Source of the DNA: Micromonospora wenchangensis | GTDB lineage: Bacteria; Actinomycetota; Actinomycetes; Mycobacteriales; Micromonosporaceae | Length of the DNA stretch: 64,000 nt | Reading direction: 5' to 3' | Assembly: GCF_002210435.1 (NCBI RefSeq) | Contig: NZ_MZMV01000023.1 | Span: forward strand, 1-64,000 | Part shown: piece by piece, positions 50,416 to 59,846 of the stretch | How positions within the stretch are numbered: position 1 is the stretch's first letter | Layout: every line of letters begins with the position of its first letter | Notes under the pieces: generated by a model | The model's input: only the letters and a program-made list of their open reading frames with translations | Databases searched by the model: none | What the model was told of the DNA's origin: nothing | Translations under genes and position numbers: made by a program

Positions 50416-51276
50416 TCAGAGTGGATCCGACCCGGCCGATGCCGCATCGAGGGCCGCCCGGGTCCCGGCGTCGGCGGGGACCAGGATCCGCAGCCGGAGC
50501 CACGGGGCGTGGGCGGGGCGGGTCTGGGTGGACAGGAAGGCCAGGGGGCCGAGGGTCGGGTGTGGGATGAGCTTGCGGGTGGGCTCCAGGACCTGCACGT
50601 CGTGGTCGGCCCACCAGCCGCGAAACGCGGGGTTGGTCGTGGTGAGTTCCTCGACCAGGGCCACGAAGGCGGGGTCGCCCGAGTGGCGGTCGAACTCGCT
50701 GCGGAAGTCCAGCATGTTCGCGTGGGCGTTGCGGTGCCACGCGGGTGGGGCGGTGGGCCAGGTGACCGGGTCGAAGAGCCACAGCAGCAGATTGCGGTGG
50801 CTCGAGACCGGGGCGACCAGGCTGGCCATGATCAGCTCGGCGGCGCGGTTGTGCGCGACCACGTCGAAGCGGGGATCCAGGGCGAAGGCGATGTGCGGCA
50901 GCAGGGCGTCGATCAGCGCGGTGGTGTCGGCGTCGACCGGGGCGTCGCCGGGGGGTGGTGGGGGCAGGGCGGCGAGGTGGAAGAGGTGGTCGCGCTCCGA
51001 GGCGGTGAGGGCGAGGGCGCGGCTGAGGGCGAGGAGTACCTGCCCGGACGGAGTGACGGCGCGGCTCTGCTCCAGCCACGTGTACCAGGACAAACCCACA
51101 CCCGAGAGTTGGGCCACCTCCTCGCGGCGCAGGCCCGGGGTGCGGCGGCGGCCGGGACCCGGATCCAGGCCGACATCGGCCGGGCGCAGCGCCGCGCGGC
51201 GCGTGCGCAGGAAGTCCGCGAGGGCCGCACGGCGCGCCTGCGACGTCGGCGAGGAGGGTGTTGGTGTGGGTCCCAC
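50416..51276 (-). CDS. XRE regulator with MmyB-type ligand domain
   Basis: A 286-aa protein: HTH region ALADFLRTRRAALRPADVGLDPGPGRRRTPGLRREEVAQLSGVGLSWYTWLEQ, read in pieces, then the MmyB ligand-binding domain (DPRFDVVAHNRAAELIMASL, NLLLWLFDP, WHRNAHANMLDFRSEFDRH). GTG 51276 gives a 15-residue tail before the HTH; the frame continues upstream without a ribosome site. It is divergent from an alpha/beta hydrolase that it probably controls, a common MmyB arrangement. Confidence 0.88.
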   Translation of the reverse strand: MGPTPTPSSPTSQARRAALADFLRTRRAALRPADVGLDPGPGRRRTPGLRREEVAQLSGVGLSWYTWLEQSRAVTPSGQVLLALSRALALTASERDHLFHLAALPPPPPGDAPVDADTTALIDALLPHIAFALDPRFDVVAHNRAAELIMASLVAPVSSHRNLLLWLFDPVTWPTAPPAWHRNAHANMLDFRSEFDRHSGDPAFVALVEELTTTNPAFRGWWADHDVQVLEPTRKLIPHPTLGPLAFLSTQTRPAHAPWLRLRILVPADAGTRAALDAASAGSDPL

Positions 51277-51325
51277 GATGAACCATCCTCTCCCGGCGGC
51301 GGCCCCGGCGACGAATCCTGGGTGG

Positions 51326-52009
51326 GTGACCGATAACAGCTTTCTCCTGCTGCACGGCGGTGCCGGGCCGCACTCGATGGTGCCCTTCGGGGAGCTACTG
51401 CGGACCACGGTTCCCGGTGCGCGGGTGATCGTGCCGACGCACCCGGGGTTCGCGGGGACGCCCCCGCAGGCCGGCCTGGACAGCATCGCCGCGCTCGCCC
51501 GACACTACGACAGGCTGCTCGATCAGGAGCATCTCCATGGCGTCACGGTGATCGGGAACTCGATCGGCGGATGGGCCGCAGCCGAGATGGCGGCGCTGCG
51601 TAGCCCGCGGGTCGGCCGGGTGGTGCTGGTCGACGCCGTCGGGCTCGACGTTCCTGAGCAACCGCTCAGTGACGTGTCCGGGCTGACCCCGCAGCGACTT
51701 GCCGCGCTGTCCTTCCACGACCCGGCCCGGATCCCGGTGGACCCGGATCGTCCGGGGCCCGACCTGGTGGCGCTACGGACGTACACGGGGATGCGCATGA
51801 CCGATCCGACCCTGCGCGATCGGCTCGCCGGCGTCGACGTGCCGATCCACGTGGTCTGGGGGGCGTCCGACGGCATCGCGCCGGTCGCCTACGGCCGCGC
51901 GTACGCCGATGCCATCCCGGGCGCCCGGTTCACGCTGCTGCCGGACGCCGGTCATCTGCCGCAACTGGAGGCCCCGGAACGACTCCTCACCGCCGTACTG
52001 GCCCGGTAG
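51326..52009 (+). CDS. Alpha/beta hydrolase
   Basis: A 227-aa hydrolase: FLLLHGGAGPHSMVPF (oxyanion loop), VTVIGNSIGGWAAAEMA (nucleophile GNSIGG), VVWGASDGIAP (Asp) and PDAGHLPQLEAPERL (His). The GTG start at 51326 leaves 49 bp for the divergent promoter; an in-frame ATG at 51278 would leave one base from the regulator start and is unlikely. Small esterase or lactonase activity is probable. Confidence 0.82.
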   Translation: MTDNSFLLLHGGAGPHSMVPFGELLRTTVPGARVIVPTHPGFAGTPPQAGLDSIAALARHYDRLLDQEHLHGVTVIGNSIGGWAAAEMAALRSPRVGRVVLVDAVGLDVPEQPLSDVSGLTPQRLAALSFHDPARIPVDPDRPGPDLVALRTYTGMRMTDPTLRDRLAGVDVPIHVVWGASDGIAPVAYGRAYADAIPGARFTLLPDAGHLPQLEAPERLLTAVLAR

Positions 52010-52587
52010 CCGTTGCGAATGCCGGGGGCCACCGGCGCGAGCCCGGACAACCTGCGCCTCACCGACGGGCCGGCCACTTCGGCCGGGCCGTCGTGACCCG
52101 GCTGGAACTCCAGCCACGGTGCGGTGCCGGCACGGTGATCCCGCAGCGAACCCCCCGCGCCGGCCGGCACTGCCCGCCTCGACGGACCTCGGGTGGCACC
52201 TCGGGCGAGGCGCCACCCGATTCCGCAGTTAGGGCGACGGCCGCAGCAGGGTGGGTCAGCTGTGGCAGCCCCGGGGCGCGTGGGGGCACATGGCGACCAC
52301 GTCGCCGGACGGGGCGACGCCAGCGCCGCCCGGGCACCGGCGACGACGAATGCCAGGGCCGCAGCCGCGACGACCGCGCGAACCACTGTGGACATACCCG
52401 ACGGTGTGTGGACGGGGCGACGGACACTGCGGTCAACCGCGCCGGCCGGTCGGAATTCCGATGGAGGCGCATTGTTGGCGTACCGGTTCGTCGAGGCCAC
52501 AATGCAGGCAGCACTATGCCGCCACCACCACGAGTGGGCCAGCCGCACGCTTCATGCACCACCAGGGAATGGGGAGATGATCCCGGC
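52010..52587. other. Gap without a confident gene
   Basis: The largest gene-poor stretch. A minus-strand ATG at 52395 opens with a signal-peptide-like MSTVVRAVVAAAALAFVVAG but loses coding bias after about 35 codons; it may be a broken secreted-protein gene. The last 150 bp before 52588 are locally AT-richer, as for a promoter of the LuxR gene. Confidence 0.4.
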
Positions 52588-55164
52588 ATGACGATGATCG
52601 GCCGGGCCGGGGAGTTCAGCGCCGTCCTCGCTGCGGTGCACGATCCACAGGCGGACGTGGTCCTGGTCACCGGCGAGGCCGGCGTGGGCAAGACCCGGCT
52701 GCTCGACGCCGTGTCCACGGCTGTTCCCGCCGTCCGCGCCTGGGGGACGCGGGGCCTGTCACACGTCCCCCTGGCGGCCCTGGCGCATCTGGTCGACCCG
52801 GCGACGACGTCGCTTCCGGAGATGGTCGCCCAGGTGCTGCGGGCGATCCCCGCCGGCACGGTGCTCGCGGTCGACGACCTGGACGGCTGCGACGAGGTCT
52901 CCCTGGCCGTCGCGGTACGGGTCGCCCGCGACGCCGGCCGCACCCTGGTCGCCACGGTGCGGACCGCCGACGGTCGGGTGCCGCCCGCCGTGGCCGAACT
53001 CGCGGCGTCGTCGAACACCGTGCTCCTGCCGATCGCGCCGTTCGACCGCACGCGCACGGAGGAACTGGTCGACGCGCTGCTCGACGGGCCGGTCGACGCC
53101 GGAATCGTCGACGACGTGTGGCGGCGGACCGGCGGGAACGCCCTGTTCGTCACCCAACTGCTCGACGGCGCGCGGCGCAGCGGCGCATTGCACCGTTCGG
53201 CGGTCGGCTGGCACGCCGTCGGGCCGCTGCCGGTCCCCACCGGGCTGCGTAGTCTCCTGCCGGCCCGCCTGGCGGGGCTGCCCGACGACGCCGTCGCCGC
53301 CGCCCGTTTCCTGGCCGCCACCGGCCGGGCGCACGACGACGAGATCGCGCAGGCCGGGCACGTCGCCGGAACCGAGCACCTGGTCGCCCACGGGATCGCG
53401 GTGTGGGCGGCCGAGACCGTACGGTTCGTGCACCCGTTGTTCGCCGAGGTGCTGTGGGAGGGGCTGTCGCCGGCCCGTCGGCGGGCGGTGCTCCGCGAGC
53501 ACCTCGCGGTCGTCCGGAGTCTCGCGCCGCACGACCACGTGCGGTGCACCGTGTTGAGCCTCGACGCCGGAGAGGCCGCGCAGCCGGGGCCGTTGCTGGC
53601 CGCGGCGCGGGTCGCCGCCGCGGGTGGTGCGACGGACGTCGCGGTACGGCTGGCCCGGGCGTGCCTCGACCGGGTCCCCGAGGTGTGGACCGCCCACCCG
53701 GAGGTCGCCGTCGGTGCCGCCCTCGTCCTCGCGGTCAACCTGTGGGAGACCGGGCGTGCCGAGGAGGCCGTGGCCGTCCTGCGCGACGCGCTGGGCCGCA
53801 CCCCACCGGGCAGGGACGCCGCCCTGCTCGCCGTGACCCTGCACAAGGTGGTCCTCTGGGGCTGCCACGACCTGCCCGCCGCCCGGGACGTGCTGCGGCA
53901 GCAGTCCGCCCGTTATCCCGCGGGTGCACCGGTCGGGGCCCTGTTCGCCGTCGCCGAGGCCGACGCCCTGGCATACGCCGGGTTCCCGGACGAGGCGCTG
54001 GCACTCGCGTCCGGCGTCGGGGACGGCACCACGCTGCCGCTGCCGGTCCGGACCATGCTGGCGACGAGCCGCAGCAACGCCCTGGCCCACCTCGGACGGA
54101 CCGGCGAGGCCGTCGCCGTGGTCGAGGCACTGCTCGACCAGGTCACGGCCGCCGGGCCGGAGGCGACCGCCGGGACCCGCGACAAACTGCTCGTGTACGC
54201 GAGCCACGCCCTACGCGAGCACGGTCGGCTCGACGACGCCGCCCGCACCGCCGAACGTGCCTACCACGGTGCGCTGGCCGACGGTGTGGTCTTCGAGCGC
54301 GCCTGGGCCGCGGTGTGCGTCGGTGCGGCCCGGTTGCAGGCGGGGCACCTGGACGAGGCGACGCTCTGGGCGCGGCGGAGCCTGGTGACCTCGGTGGCCG
54401 CCGGGATGACCGACTGCACCCGGGTCAGCCTGTCCGTGCTGACCGTGGCCCACGGCTCACGCGGTCTCGCCCCGGAGCAGGCGTGGGTGACACACCTGCG
54501 CTCACCCGAGGCGGGCCTGGGGTTCCTGCGCCACACCGTACCGATCGCGCTGGGCTGGGCCGCGTACGCCGAGGGTCGTCACGCCCTGGCCTGCGACCTG
54601 CTGCGGCAGGGTCAGGCCAGGGCCGCGCGGGACCGGGCGGTGGCCGCCGAGTCCTGGATCCTGCACGAACGCCTGCGGATGCACGACACCACCGGGGTAC
54701 GCGTCCGGTTGGCGTCACTCGCCGTCGGGTCCCCGGTCGGGGCGGCGCGGCTGGCCCTGGCCACCGGGCTGGAACGCGCCTGCCCCGAGACCCTGCTGGC
54801 GGCCGCGGCGGCCTTCGAGGCCGCCGGTTCACCCCTGTACGCGGCGGAGGCCGCGGCGGCGGCGTCCCGGTGCGCGTCCGGCCGGGCCGCGGCGGCGGCC
54901 CGGCGACGGGCCGACGAGCTCGCGCACCAGGTGGGTGACCCGCCGACTCCCCTGCTGCGCCGGTCACCCGTGCCCGCCGACCCGTTGACCTCCCGTGAGC
55001 GCCTCGTCGCCGAACTCGCCGCGGGTGGGGCGTCGAACGCCGAGATCGCCGGGCGTCTGGTCCTGTCGGTACGGACGGTGGAGAACCACCTGTCCCGTGC
55101 CTACGCGAAGCTCGGGATCAGCTCGCGGGCTGATCTTGCCCGGTACGGGATCCCGCGCCGGTAG
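52588..55164 (+). CDS. LuxR-family regulator of the large ATP-binding (LAL) type
   Basis: An 858-aa protein. The N-terminal ATPase has Walker A VTGEAGVGKTRLLDAV and an acidic B strand VLAVDDLDGCDE. The middle is a long Ala-rich helical, TPR-like region. The C-terminal HTH is DPLTSRERLVAELAAGGASNAEIAGRLVLSVRTVENHLSRAYAKLGISSRADL, read in pieces (GerE type). GGGGAGA precedes ATG 52588. LAL regulators control secondary metabolism or catabolism. It converges on a secreted-protein gene whose promoter holds a palindrome, a possible target. Confidence 0.9.
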   Translation: MTMIGRAGEFSAVLAAVHDPQADVVLVTGEAGVGKTRLLDAVSTAVPAVRAWGTRGLSHVPLAALAHLVDPATTSLPEMVAQVLRAIPAGTVLAVDDLDGCDEVSLAVAVRVARDAGRTLVATVRTADGRVPPAVAELAASSNTVLLPIAPFDRTRTEELVDALLDGPVDAGIVDDVWRRTGGNALFVTQLLDGARRSGALHRSAVGWHAVGPLPVPTGLRSLLPARLAGLPDDAVAAARFLAATGRAHDDEIAQAGHVAGTEHLVAHGIAVWAAETVRFVHPLFAEVLWEGLSPARRRAVLREHLAVVRSLAPHDHVRCTVLSLDAGEAAQPGPLLAAARVAAAGGATDVAVRLARACLDRVPEVWTAHPEVAVGAALVLAVNLWETGRAEEAVAVLRDALGRTPPGRDAALLAVTLHKVVLWGCHDLPAARDVLRQQSARYPAGAPVGALFAVAEADALAYAGFPDEALALASGVGDGTTLPLPVRTMLATSRSNALAHLGRTGEAVAVVEALLDQVTAAGPEATAGTRDKLLVYASHALREHGRLDDAARTAERAYHGALADGVVFERAWAAVCVGAARLQAGHLDEATLWARRSLVTSVAAGMTDCTRVSLSVLTVAHGSRGLAPEQAWVTHLRSPEAGLGFLRHTVPIALGWAAYAEGRHALACDLLRQGQARAARDRAVAAESWILHERLRMHDTTGVRVRLASLAVGSPVGAARLALATGLERACPETLLAAAAAFEAAGSPLYAAEAAAAASRCASGRAAAAARRRADELAHQVGDPPTPLLRRSPVPADPLTSRERLVAELAAGGASNAEIAGRLVLSVRTVENHLSRAYAKLGISSRADLARYGIPRR

Positions 55165-55171
55165 TCGTGGT

Positions 55172-55224
55172 GTCCGACGGCGGCGCGGCGGGCGTCGGCG
55201 ACGACAGCCGCGCCGCCGTCGGAC
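55172..55224. terminator. Bidirectional stem-loop terminator
   Basis: An 18-bp perfect stem, GTCCGACGGCGGCGCGGC at 55172-55189 and its exact complement at 55207-55224, closes a 17-base loop. It begins 8 bp after the LuxR stop and ends 8 bp before the convergent gene's stop. There is no T-run, as is common in actinomycetes. Confidence 0.75.
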
Positions 55225-55231
55225 GGCGGTC

Positions 55232-56710
55232 TCAGCAGGTGCCGCCGCCGGAGGCGCAGCCCCCGGGGGCCCCGCCGCCGGTCGCCCCGTCGAGCGGGTT
55301 GGGCAGGTCGGGGCGGGTTTCGGGCGCGGCGGTGTTCCAGCCGGTCCCGAGGACCATCGCCCCGACGTGGGTGCTGGTGTCGTCACCCGAGAACAGGGAG
55401 ATCAGGTCCCTGCGGTGCATGGCCGCGGTGACGTCGTCGTCGGTCAGGACACCGATCACGGAGGGTGCGTCCTGGACCGGGGTGACCGTCGTGCCCTTCA
55501 TCGTGAACAGCTTGTCGAGCGCGGCGGCGGCCTCCTGGTGCGAGAGCCAGGCCGTGCCGGGCAGGGTCAGGCCGGTGCCCTCCTCGCCGGTGGTCATCGC
55601 ATCGGTGCAGTTCTCGCCCTTGGCGTCGCACTTCTGGGTCGTGGTGGTCGAGGAGGTCTCCTTGCCGTTCTTGTCGACCGTCCGCTCGGTGTGGGTCTTC
55701 GTCGTCCCGGTGGTCTTGCCGTTCTCGTCGCGCTCGTACTCGGTGGTGTCCTTCGTGATCGTCGTGCCGCCGTCCTTGTTCTTCGTGTGGACGGTCTCCG
55801 TCTCCTTGACGACGTTCCCGTTCTCGTCGCGTTGCTTCCGCTCGGTGTGGTACCTGCCGCTCAGGTCGTAGTACGCCTCGTCGGTCGACGAGCCCACCGT
55901 GTTCAGGCCCGGGTCGTAGTACTCGGTCCGGCTGCTCGACGTGCAGATCAGCTCGCACCCTGCGGTGCCGGGAGTGGTCCTCGACGAGGACCCGTCGCCG
56001 TACTCGGTGACCTTCGTGCCGTTGTCGGGGTTCGTGTTCTTCTCGCCGCCGTGGCTGGCCGCCCACCAGGCGGTCACCCCGTCGTACGCGCCGTACCAGC
56101 TGCCGTTGAACCGGCCGAGGTCGATCCCCATCGTCTTGCCGCCGCTGTCGAGGGTCAGGCCGAAGGTCAGGCCGGTCTTCCACGGCGCTTCGACACCGAG
56201 GCCCTTGAGCAGCCCGTCGTCGATCCCGGCGAGCGCGAGGCTGCCCCTGCGGGTGGGGATCCCGAAGACCTCCGACGGCAGGCCCGACTCGACACCACCG
56301 GGCAGTTCCTGCAGGTTGAGCCACTTCTTTTCCAGGCCCTTGACGAACTCCTCCGGGAACACGGCCCACGTGCCGTACCCGAGTTCGTAGGTCGGCAGTT
56401 TCCCGTCGATCGTCGCGTCCAGGACGAGGGACAGCGGCGGGGTGCTCGCCGGGTCGAGCGGGTCGTAGCCGAGGGCGGTCTCGTCGGCGTCGGCCACGCC
56501 GTCACCGTCGGAGTCCACCACCCCCACCGCCAGGTAGCAGGCGGACAGGTCGCACACCCGCAGGTCGGCGAGCCTGTCGCCGCGTCGGCCGTCGGCGGCG
56601 TGGGCCGAGGAGGCGAGGGTCGTGGGGAGCAGAAGGGCGCCGCAGGCCAGGGTCGTCAGTGCGCGCCGGAACCAGGTAGGTGCGGAAGTGGCAATGGGAA
56701 GGGACATCAT
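55232..56710 (-). CDS. Secreted protein with a thrombospondin type-3 calcium repeat
   Basis: A 492-aa exported protein. The signal peptide is FRRALTTLACGALLLPTTLASSAHA. VVDSDGDGVADADETALGYDPLDPAS is a TSP3/EF-like calcium loop. A long Thr/Lys/Asp/Glu-rich, repeat-like middle follows (about 260-390), and the end is Cys/Gly-rich (GGGAPGGCASGGGTC). No catalytic motif is seen. The start (ATG 56710 or 56707) has no ribosome site; upstream in-frame ATGs exist. It is likely a cell-surface or matrix protein. Confidence 0.75.
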   Translation of the reverse strand: MMSLPIATSAPTWFRRALTTLACGALLLPTTLASSAHAADGRRGDRLADLRVCDLSACYLAVGVVDSDGDGVADADETALGYDPLDPASTPPLSLVLDATIDGKLPTYELGYGTWAVFPEEFVKGLEKKWLNLQELPGGVESGLPSEVFGIPTRRGSLALAGIDDGLLKGLGVEAPWKTGLTFGLTLDSGGKTMGIDLGRFNGSWYGAYDGVTAWWAASHGGEKNTNPDNGTKVTEYGDGSSSRTTPGTAGCELICTSSSRTEYYDPGLNTVGSSTDEAYYDLSGRYHTERKQRDENGNVVKETETVHTKNKDGGTTITKDTTEYERDENGKTTGTTKTHTERTVDKNGKETSSTTTTQKCDAKGENCTDAMTTGEEGTGLTLPGTAWLSHQEAAAALDKLFTMKGTTVTPVQDAPSVIGVLTDDDVTAAMHRRDLISLFSGDDTSTHVGAMVLGTGWNTAAPETRPDLPNPLDGATGGGAPGGCASGGGTC

Positions 56711-56745
56711 GGGGGCGAACCTAGGTATCCGCCGCAGGCATGTCC

Positions 56746-56762
56746 TGAGTAGTGCGTACTCA
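56746..56762. promoter_or_regulatory. 17-bp palindrome before the secreted-protein gene
   Basis: TGAGTA and TACTCA are perfect arms around GTGCG, located 36 bp before the start. The size and centre-spaced dyad fit a dimeric HTH protein; the convergent LAL regulator is one candidate binder. Confidence 0.5.
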
Positions 56763-56870
56763 ACCGTGCGCCGCGCCTGGACGGCGCGGCGCGACGCCGG
56801 GTCCGCCACCGGGTGTTGATCACGGCTCCGTGTCCGGTTGATGCCGGGTGCCGTCCGTGGTCACCCTGCT

Positions 56871-57308
56871 TCAGAGCTTGACCAGGGCCAGCGTCCACTG
56901 GCCGTGAGCGTCTTCCCAGAGGGTGACGATCTCGCCGACCGGGACCGAGTTGTACCCGTGCCGCTCGTCTTCCTCGTAGTAGTCGCCATCCTCCTCGGCC
57001 GCCGCGACGATGCGCAGGGCGTCCTCGCGGGTGCCGTCGGTGGCCGCGCGGATGCGGGAGACCCGCCACGTGACACCGCTGAGGTCGCGGCCGACGAGCT
57101 CACTGCCGGGCACGAGGTTCTCGTCGTCGTCGTCGATCGCGAAGAGCGTGCCGGGACCGTCGACCGGTAGCGTGTCGGTGTCGCCGATCATCAGGCCGTC
57201 GTCGACGATCTGTCGTTCGCCGCGGAGCACCGCCGGGTCGAGCCAGGCCGGCCGCCGGTCGAGTCCGACCTCGCTGATGAAGTTTCCCCAGGCGTAGAGC
57301 GCATACAT
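56871..57308 (-). CDS. Acidic hypothetical protein
   Basis: A 145-aa soluble acidic protein starting MYALYAWGNFISEVGLDRRP, with the middle acidic run AIDDDDENLVPGSEL and the end VTLWEDAHGQWTLALVKL. Coding bias is good. It does not match a family I know; the composition suggests a compact SMI1/KNR4-like or immunity-like protein, but that is a guess. It stands alone between the secreted protein and the MFS pump. Confidence 0.65.
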   Translation of the reverse strand: MYALYAWGNFISEVGLDRRPAWLDPAVLRGERQIVDDGLMIGDTDTLPVDGPGTLFAIDDDDENLVPGSELVGRDLSGVTWRVSRIRAATDGTREDALRIVAAAEEDGDYYEEDERHGYNSVPVGEIVTLWEDAHGQWTLALVKL

Positions 57309-57344
57309 GCGCGCATGCTACCGAGCGGCAAGATCCTCGCCTCC

Positions 57345-58526
57345 TCAGGCGGATCGCCCCGATGAGCCTCGATCCTGCCGGTACGCAGCTCGACAGGTGG
57401 ACCAGACGCCGACGGCGAGAACCGCCAGCACGCAGCTGACGACGACCGGGCCACGCACGCCGAGCGCTCCGATGGTGAGACCACCGGCGATGGGTCCGGT
57501 GACCGCGCCGATGTTCAACGCGACGGTCGCGAAGGAACCACCAATCGTCGGCGCGTCGCGTGTGGCGGCGACGATCCGGGCGATGAACGTGCTGCCCAAC
57601 GCGAAGGACAACGCGCCCTGGGTCAGGGCGAGAGACCACAGTGCCACGGGGCGGGCAACGGTGAACGCCAGCAGCGCCCAGCCCGCCATGAGCAGCGGCC
57701 CGGTGACGGTGATCAGCGGTCGCCAGTGCCGGTCACCGAACCGCCCGGCCACGGTGACACCGAGGAACGCCCCGATCCCGAAGACAGCGAGCAGCAACGG
57801 TACGGTGCGGTCGGTGAACCCGGCCGGCCCGGTGGCGATCGCCGCCAGGTAGGTGAAGGTGCAAAACGTCGCGGCGTTGACCAGCACGGCCAGCACGATG
57901 CTCACCTGCGCCGGACGCCGACGCAGACTCGCCAGCTCGCGGCCGATGGCGCTCCCGGCCCCCGCTCCGGCGTCCTGCCCCGGGCGGGTCGGCGTGGCCG
58001 CCAGAACCGCGACGAGCGCAGGCAGACACAGCAGCGCGATCGCCCACAGGGTGGCGCGCCAGCCCAGCACGTCGCCGACGAAGGCACCGGCGGGCACTCC
58101 GGCGATCAGCGCGAGGGTGGTGCCACCGAGGATGACTGCCAGCGCGCGGGTGTGCCGCTCGGCCGGCACGATGCGCGTCACGGTCGAGAGGGCGACGGCG
58201 AGGAACCCGGCATTCGCCAACGCGGCCCCGATCCGTGCGGCCACCAGCATGGCGAAGCTGTCGGTGACCGCGCCGATGACGTGCGCGGCGATGAACAGGG
58301 TCAGGAACCCGGTCAGGGTCCAGCGGGGTGGGAGCCGGCGGGCAGCGGCGGCCATCGCCGGCGCGCCGACGACCATTCCCAGGGCGAAGCCGGAGGTGAG
58401 AACCCCGGCCCGGCCGAGCGAGACCTTCAGGTCGGTGGCGATGCCGGGAAGGATGCCGGCGAGGACGAACTCCGAGGTTCCCTGGGCGAAGACCGCGACG
58501 GCGAGCAGGTAGAGGAGGACGGGCAT
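57345..58526 (-). CDS. MFS drug-efflux transporter, Cmx/CmlR-like
   Basis: A 393-aa DHA1 pump with twelve helices. The first helix VLLYLLAVAVFAQGTSEFVLAGILPGIA is close to the start of Cmx/CmlR chloramphenicol exporters, and AAAARRLPPRWTLTG, RIGAALANAGFLAVALSTVTR and GGTTLALIAGVPAGAFVGDVLGWRATLWAIAL, read in pieces, follow the family. GGAAGG precedes ATG 58526. Chloramphenicol is one possible substrate, but arabinose-type exporters share these motifs. Confidence 0.85.
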   Translation of the reverse strand: MPVLLYLLAVAVFAQGTSEFVLAGILPGIATDLKVSLGRAGVLTSGFALGMVVGAPAMAAAARRLPPRWTLTGFLTLFIAAHVIGAVTDSFAMLVAARIGAALANAGFLAVALSTVTRIVPAERHTRALAVILGGTTLALIAGVPAGAFVGDVLGWRATLWAIALLCLPALVAVLAATPTRPGQDAGAGAGSAIGRELASLRRRPAQVSIVLAVLVNAATFCTFTYLAAIATGPAGFTDRTVPLLLAVFGIGAFLGVTVAGRFGDRHWRPLITVTGPLLMAGWALLAFTVARPVALWSLALTQGALSFALGSTFIARIVAATRDAPTIGGSFATVALNIGAVTGPIAGGLTIGALGVRGPVVVSCVLAVLAVGVWSTCRAAYRQDRGSSGRSA

Positions 58527-58787
58527 GAGGGTGCCTTCCGAAGCAGGAACGTGATGGGTGGCAGGCGGGTGGCACTGCCGGTGCTTCGGATGCGCAGGAA
58601 CTCGAACGACCTCGCCGCCGACCGGATCGGCGCGGATCGTCAGAGGAGGGACTGGGGCATCTGGGGCTACCGGGAGGCCGGCAGCCCTGACCAGTCCGCT
58701 TGGGGAGAACTCACCCCACGAGGCTACCAAACGGGCCCGTCGTCGCTGATGGGCGCGCGCATCGGCAACAGTCGCCGACAGCTTCCG
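58527..58787. other. Gap without a confident gene
   Basis: No frame has coding bias. This segment separates the MFS pump from the terminator of the next gene and must hold the pump promoter; no clean -35/-10 pair was found. Confidence 0.4.
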
Positions 58788-58818
58788 GGTGGGTTGGTGG
58801 CGACGCCACCAACCCACC
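58788..58818 (-). terminator. Perfect 31-bp palindrome, terminator of the epoxide hydrolase-like gene
   Basis: GGTGGGTTGGTGGCG at 58788-58802 and its exact complement CGCCACCAACCCACC at 58804-58818 flank a single A. It is 70 bp past the stop of the minus-strand hydrolase gene. In RNA it would fold with a small loop from the central bases; no T-run follows. Confidence 0.6.
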
Positions 58819-58888
58819 ACGCCTGGGACGTCACCAGCAGCGAGCACACGCGATCCGTCAGGTCGTGAAACGCGTGTCCGACGAGGTG

Positions 58889-59827
58889 CTAGGCGGTCCC
58901 CCGCCGGCCCAGCCACGTCAGGATCGCCTCGGTCGTCTCCTGCGGCTTCTCCTGCTGGATCCAGTGACCGCAGTCCAGGCTGACCACCTCCACGTTCGGC
59001 ACGAACTCCGTCAGTCTCTCCGCCTTCGCGACCGGGTCGCGGTCGCCGTAGATCATGAGGGTGGGCCGGCGGACGACCGGGTCCACGTCGGCCAGCAGGT
59101 GCCAGTTGCGGTCCAGGTTGCGGTACCAGTTGATGCCGCCGGTGAATCCTGTCGAGGCGAAGGCCGAGATGAAGACGGCCAGGTCGCTGTCACTCATGAG
59201 GGGTTCACCGGGTGGGGTTTCCGCCCTGGCCAGGTTGATCAGCGCATTGCCCGGCTCAGGCGTCAGCGGGGGCAGGTTCTTGCGGTACAGATTCCGCAGG
59301 AACCGGGAGGTATCCTCCTCGAACACGGCGTCCGCGACGCCCGGCTGCCGGTTGAAGTGCACGAAGTAGAAGTCGCCACCGAGCGCGGCCGCCATGGCCT
59401 CGACCCAGGGCGTCTCGCCGCGCTCCTGGTAGGGCACGCTCAGCGCCACCACGCCGTTGACCCGGTCCGGGTGCAGCAGGGTCAGGCCCCAGACGACGAA
59501 TGCGCCCCAGTCGTGGCCGACGAAGGTGGCGTCGGCGTAGCCGTAATGGTCGAGAAGGGCGACGAGGTCACCCGACAGGTGGGCGAGGTCGTAGTCCGTC
59601 ACGTCGGCGGGCCGGGACGAGGTGCCGTAGCCCCGCTGGTTCGGGACGATGACGTGGTAGCCCGCCGCAGCCAGGGCCGGCACCTGGTAGCGCCAGGAGT
59701 AGGCGAGTTCCGGCCAGCCGTGGCAGAGCACGACGGGGTTCCCCGCGTTCTGCCGGCCGGCTTCGAAGACTTCGAGGTGCACGCCGTTGACCGGAATGTG
59801 GGTGGGCTCGGGAAAGTCGATGGTCAT
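58889..59827 (-). CDS. Epoxide-hydrolase-like alpha/beta hydrolase
   Basis: A 312-aa hydrolase: VVLCHGWPELAYSWRYQV (HGxP oxyanion motif), FVGHDWGAFVVWGL (nucleophile Asp, typical of epoxide hydrolases and haloalkane dehalogenases), MIYGDRDPVAKAE (Asp) and LDCGHWIQQEKP (His). The Asp nucleophile and HGWP favour soluble epoxide hydrolase. It diverges from a WYL regulator with a long palindrome between, so it is probably induced by its substrate or product. Confidence 0.87.
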   Translation of the reverse strand: MTIDFPEPTHIPVNGVHLEVFEAGRQNAGNPVVLCHGWPELAYSWRYQVPALAAAGYHVIVPNQRGYGTSSRPADVTDYDLAHLSGDLVALLDHYGYADATFVGHDWGAFVVWGLTLLHPDRVNGVVALSVPYQERGETPWVEAMAAALGGDFYFVHFNRQPGVADAVFEEDTSRFLRNLYRKNLPPLTPEPGNALINLARAETPPGEPLMSDSDLAVFISAFASTGFTGGINWYRNLDRNWHLLADVDPVVRRPTLMIYGDRDPVAKAERLTEFVPNVEVVSLDCGHWIQQEKPQETTEAILTWLGRRGTA

Positions 59828-59846
59828 GCCGGCATCCTGCGGACCG

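Noticed and set aside
52059-53846. Minus-strand 595-codon frame opposite the LuxR gene
   Set aside because: Antisense shadow of the LAL regulator; no motif or start signal.
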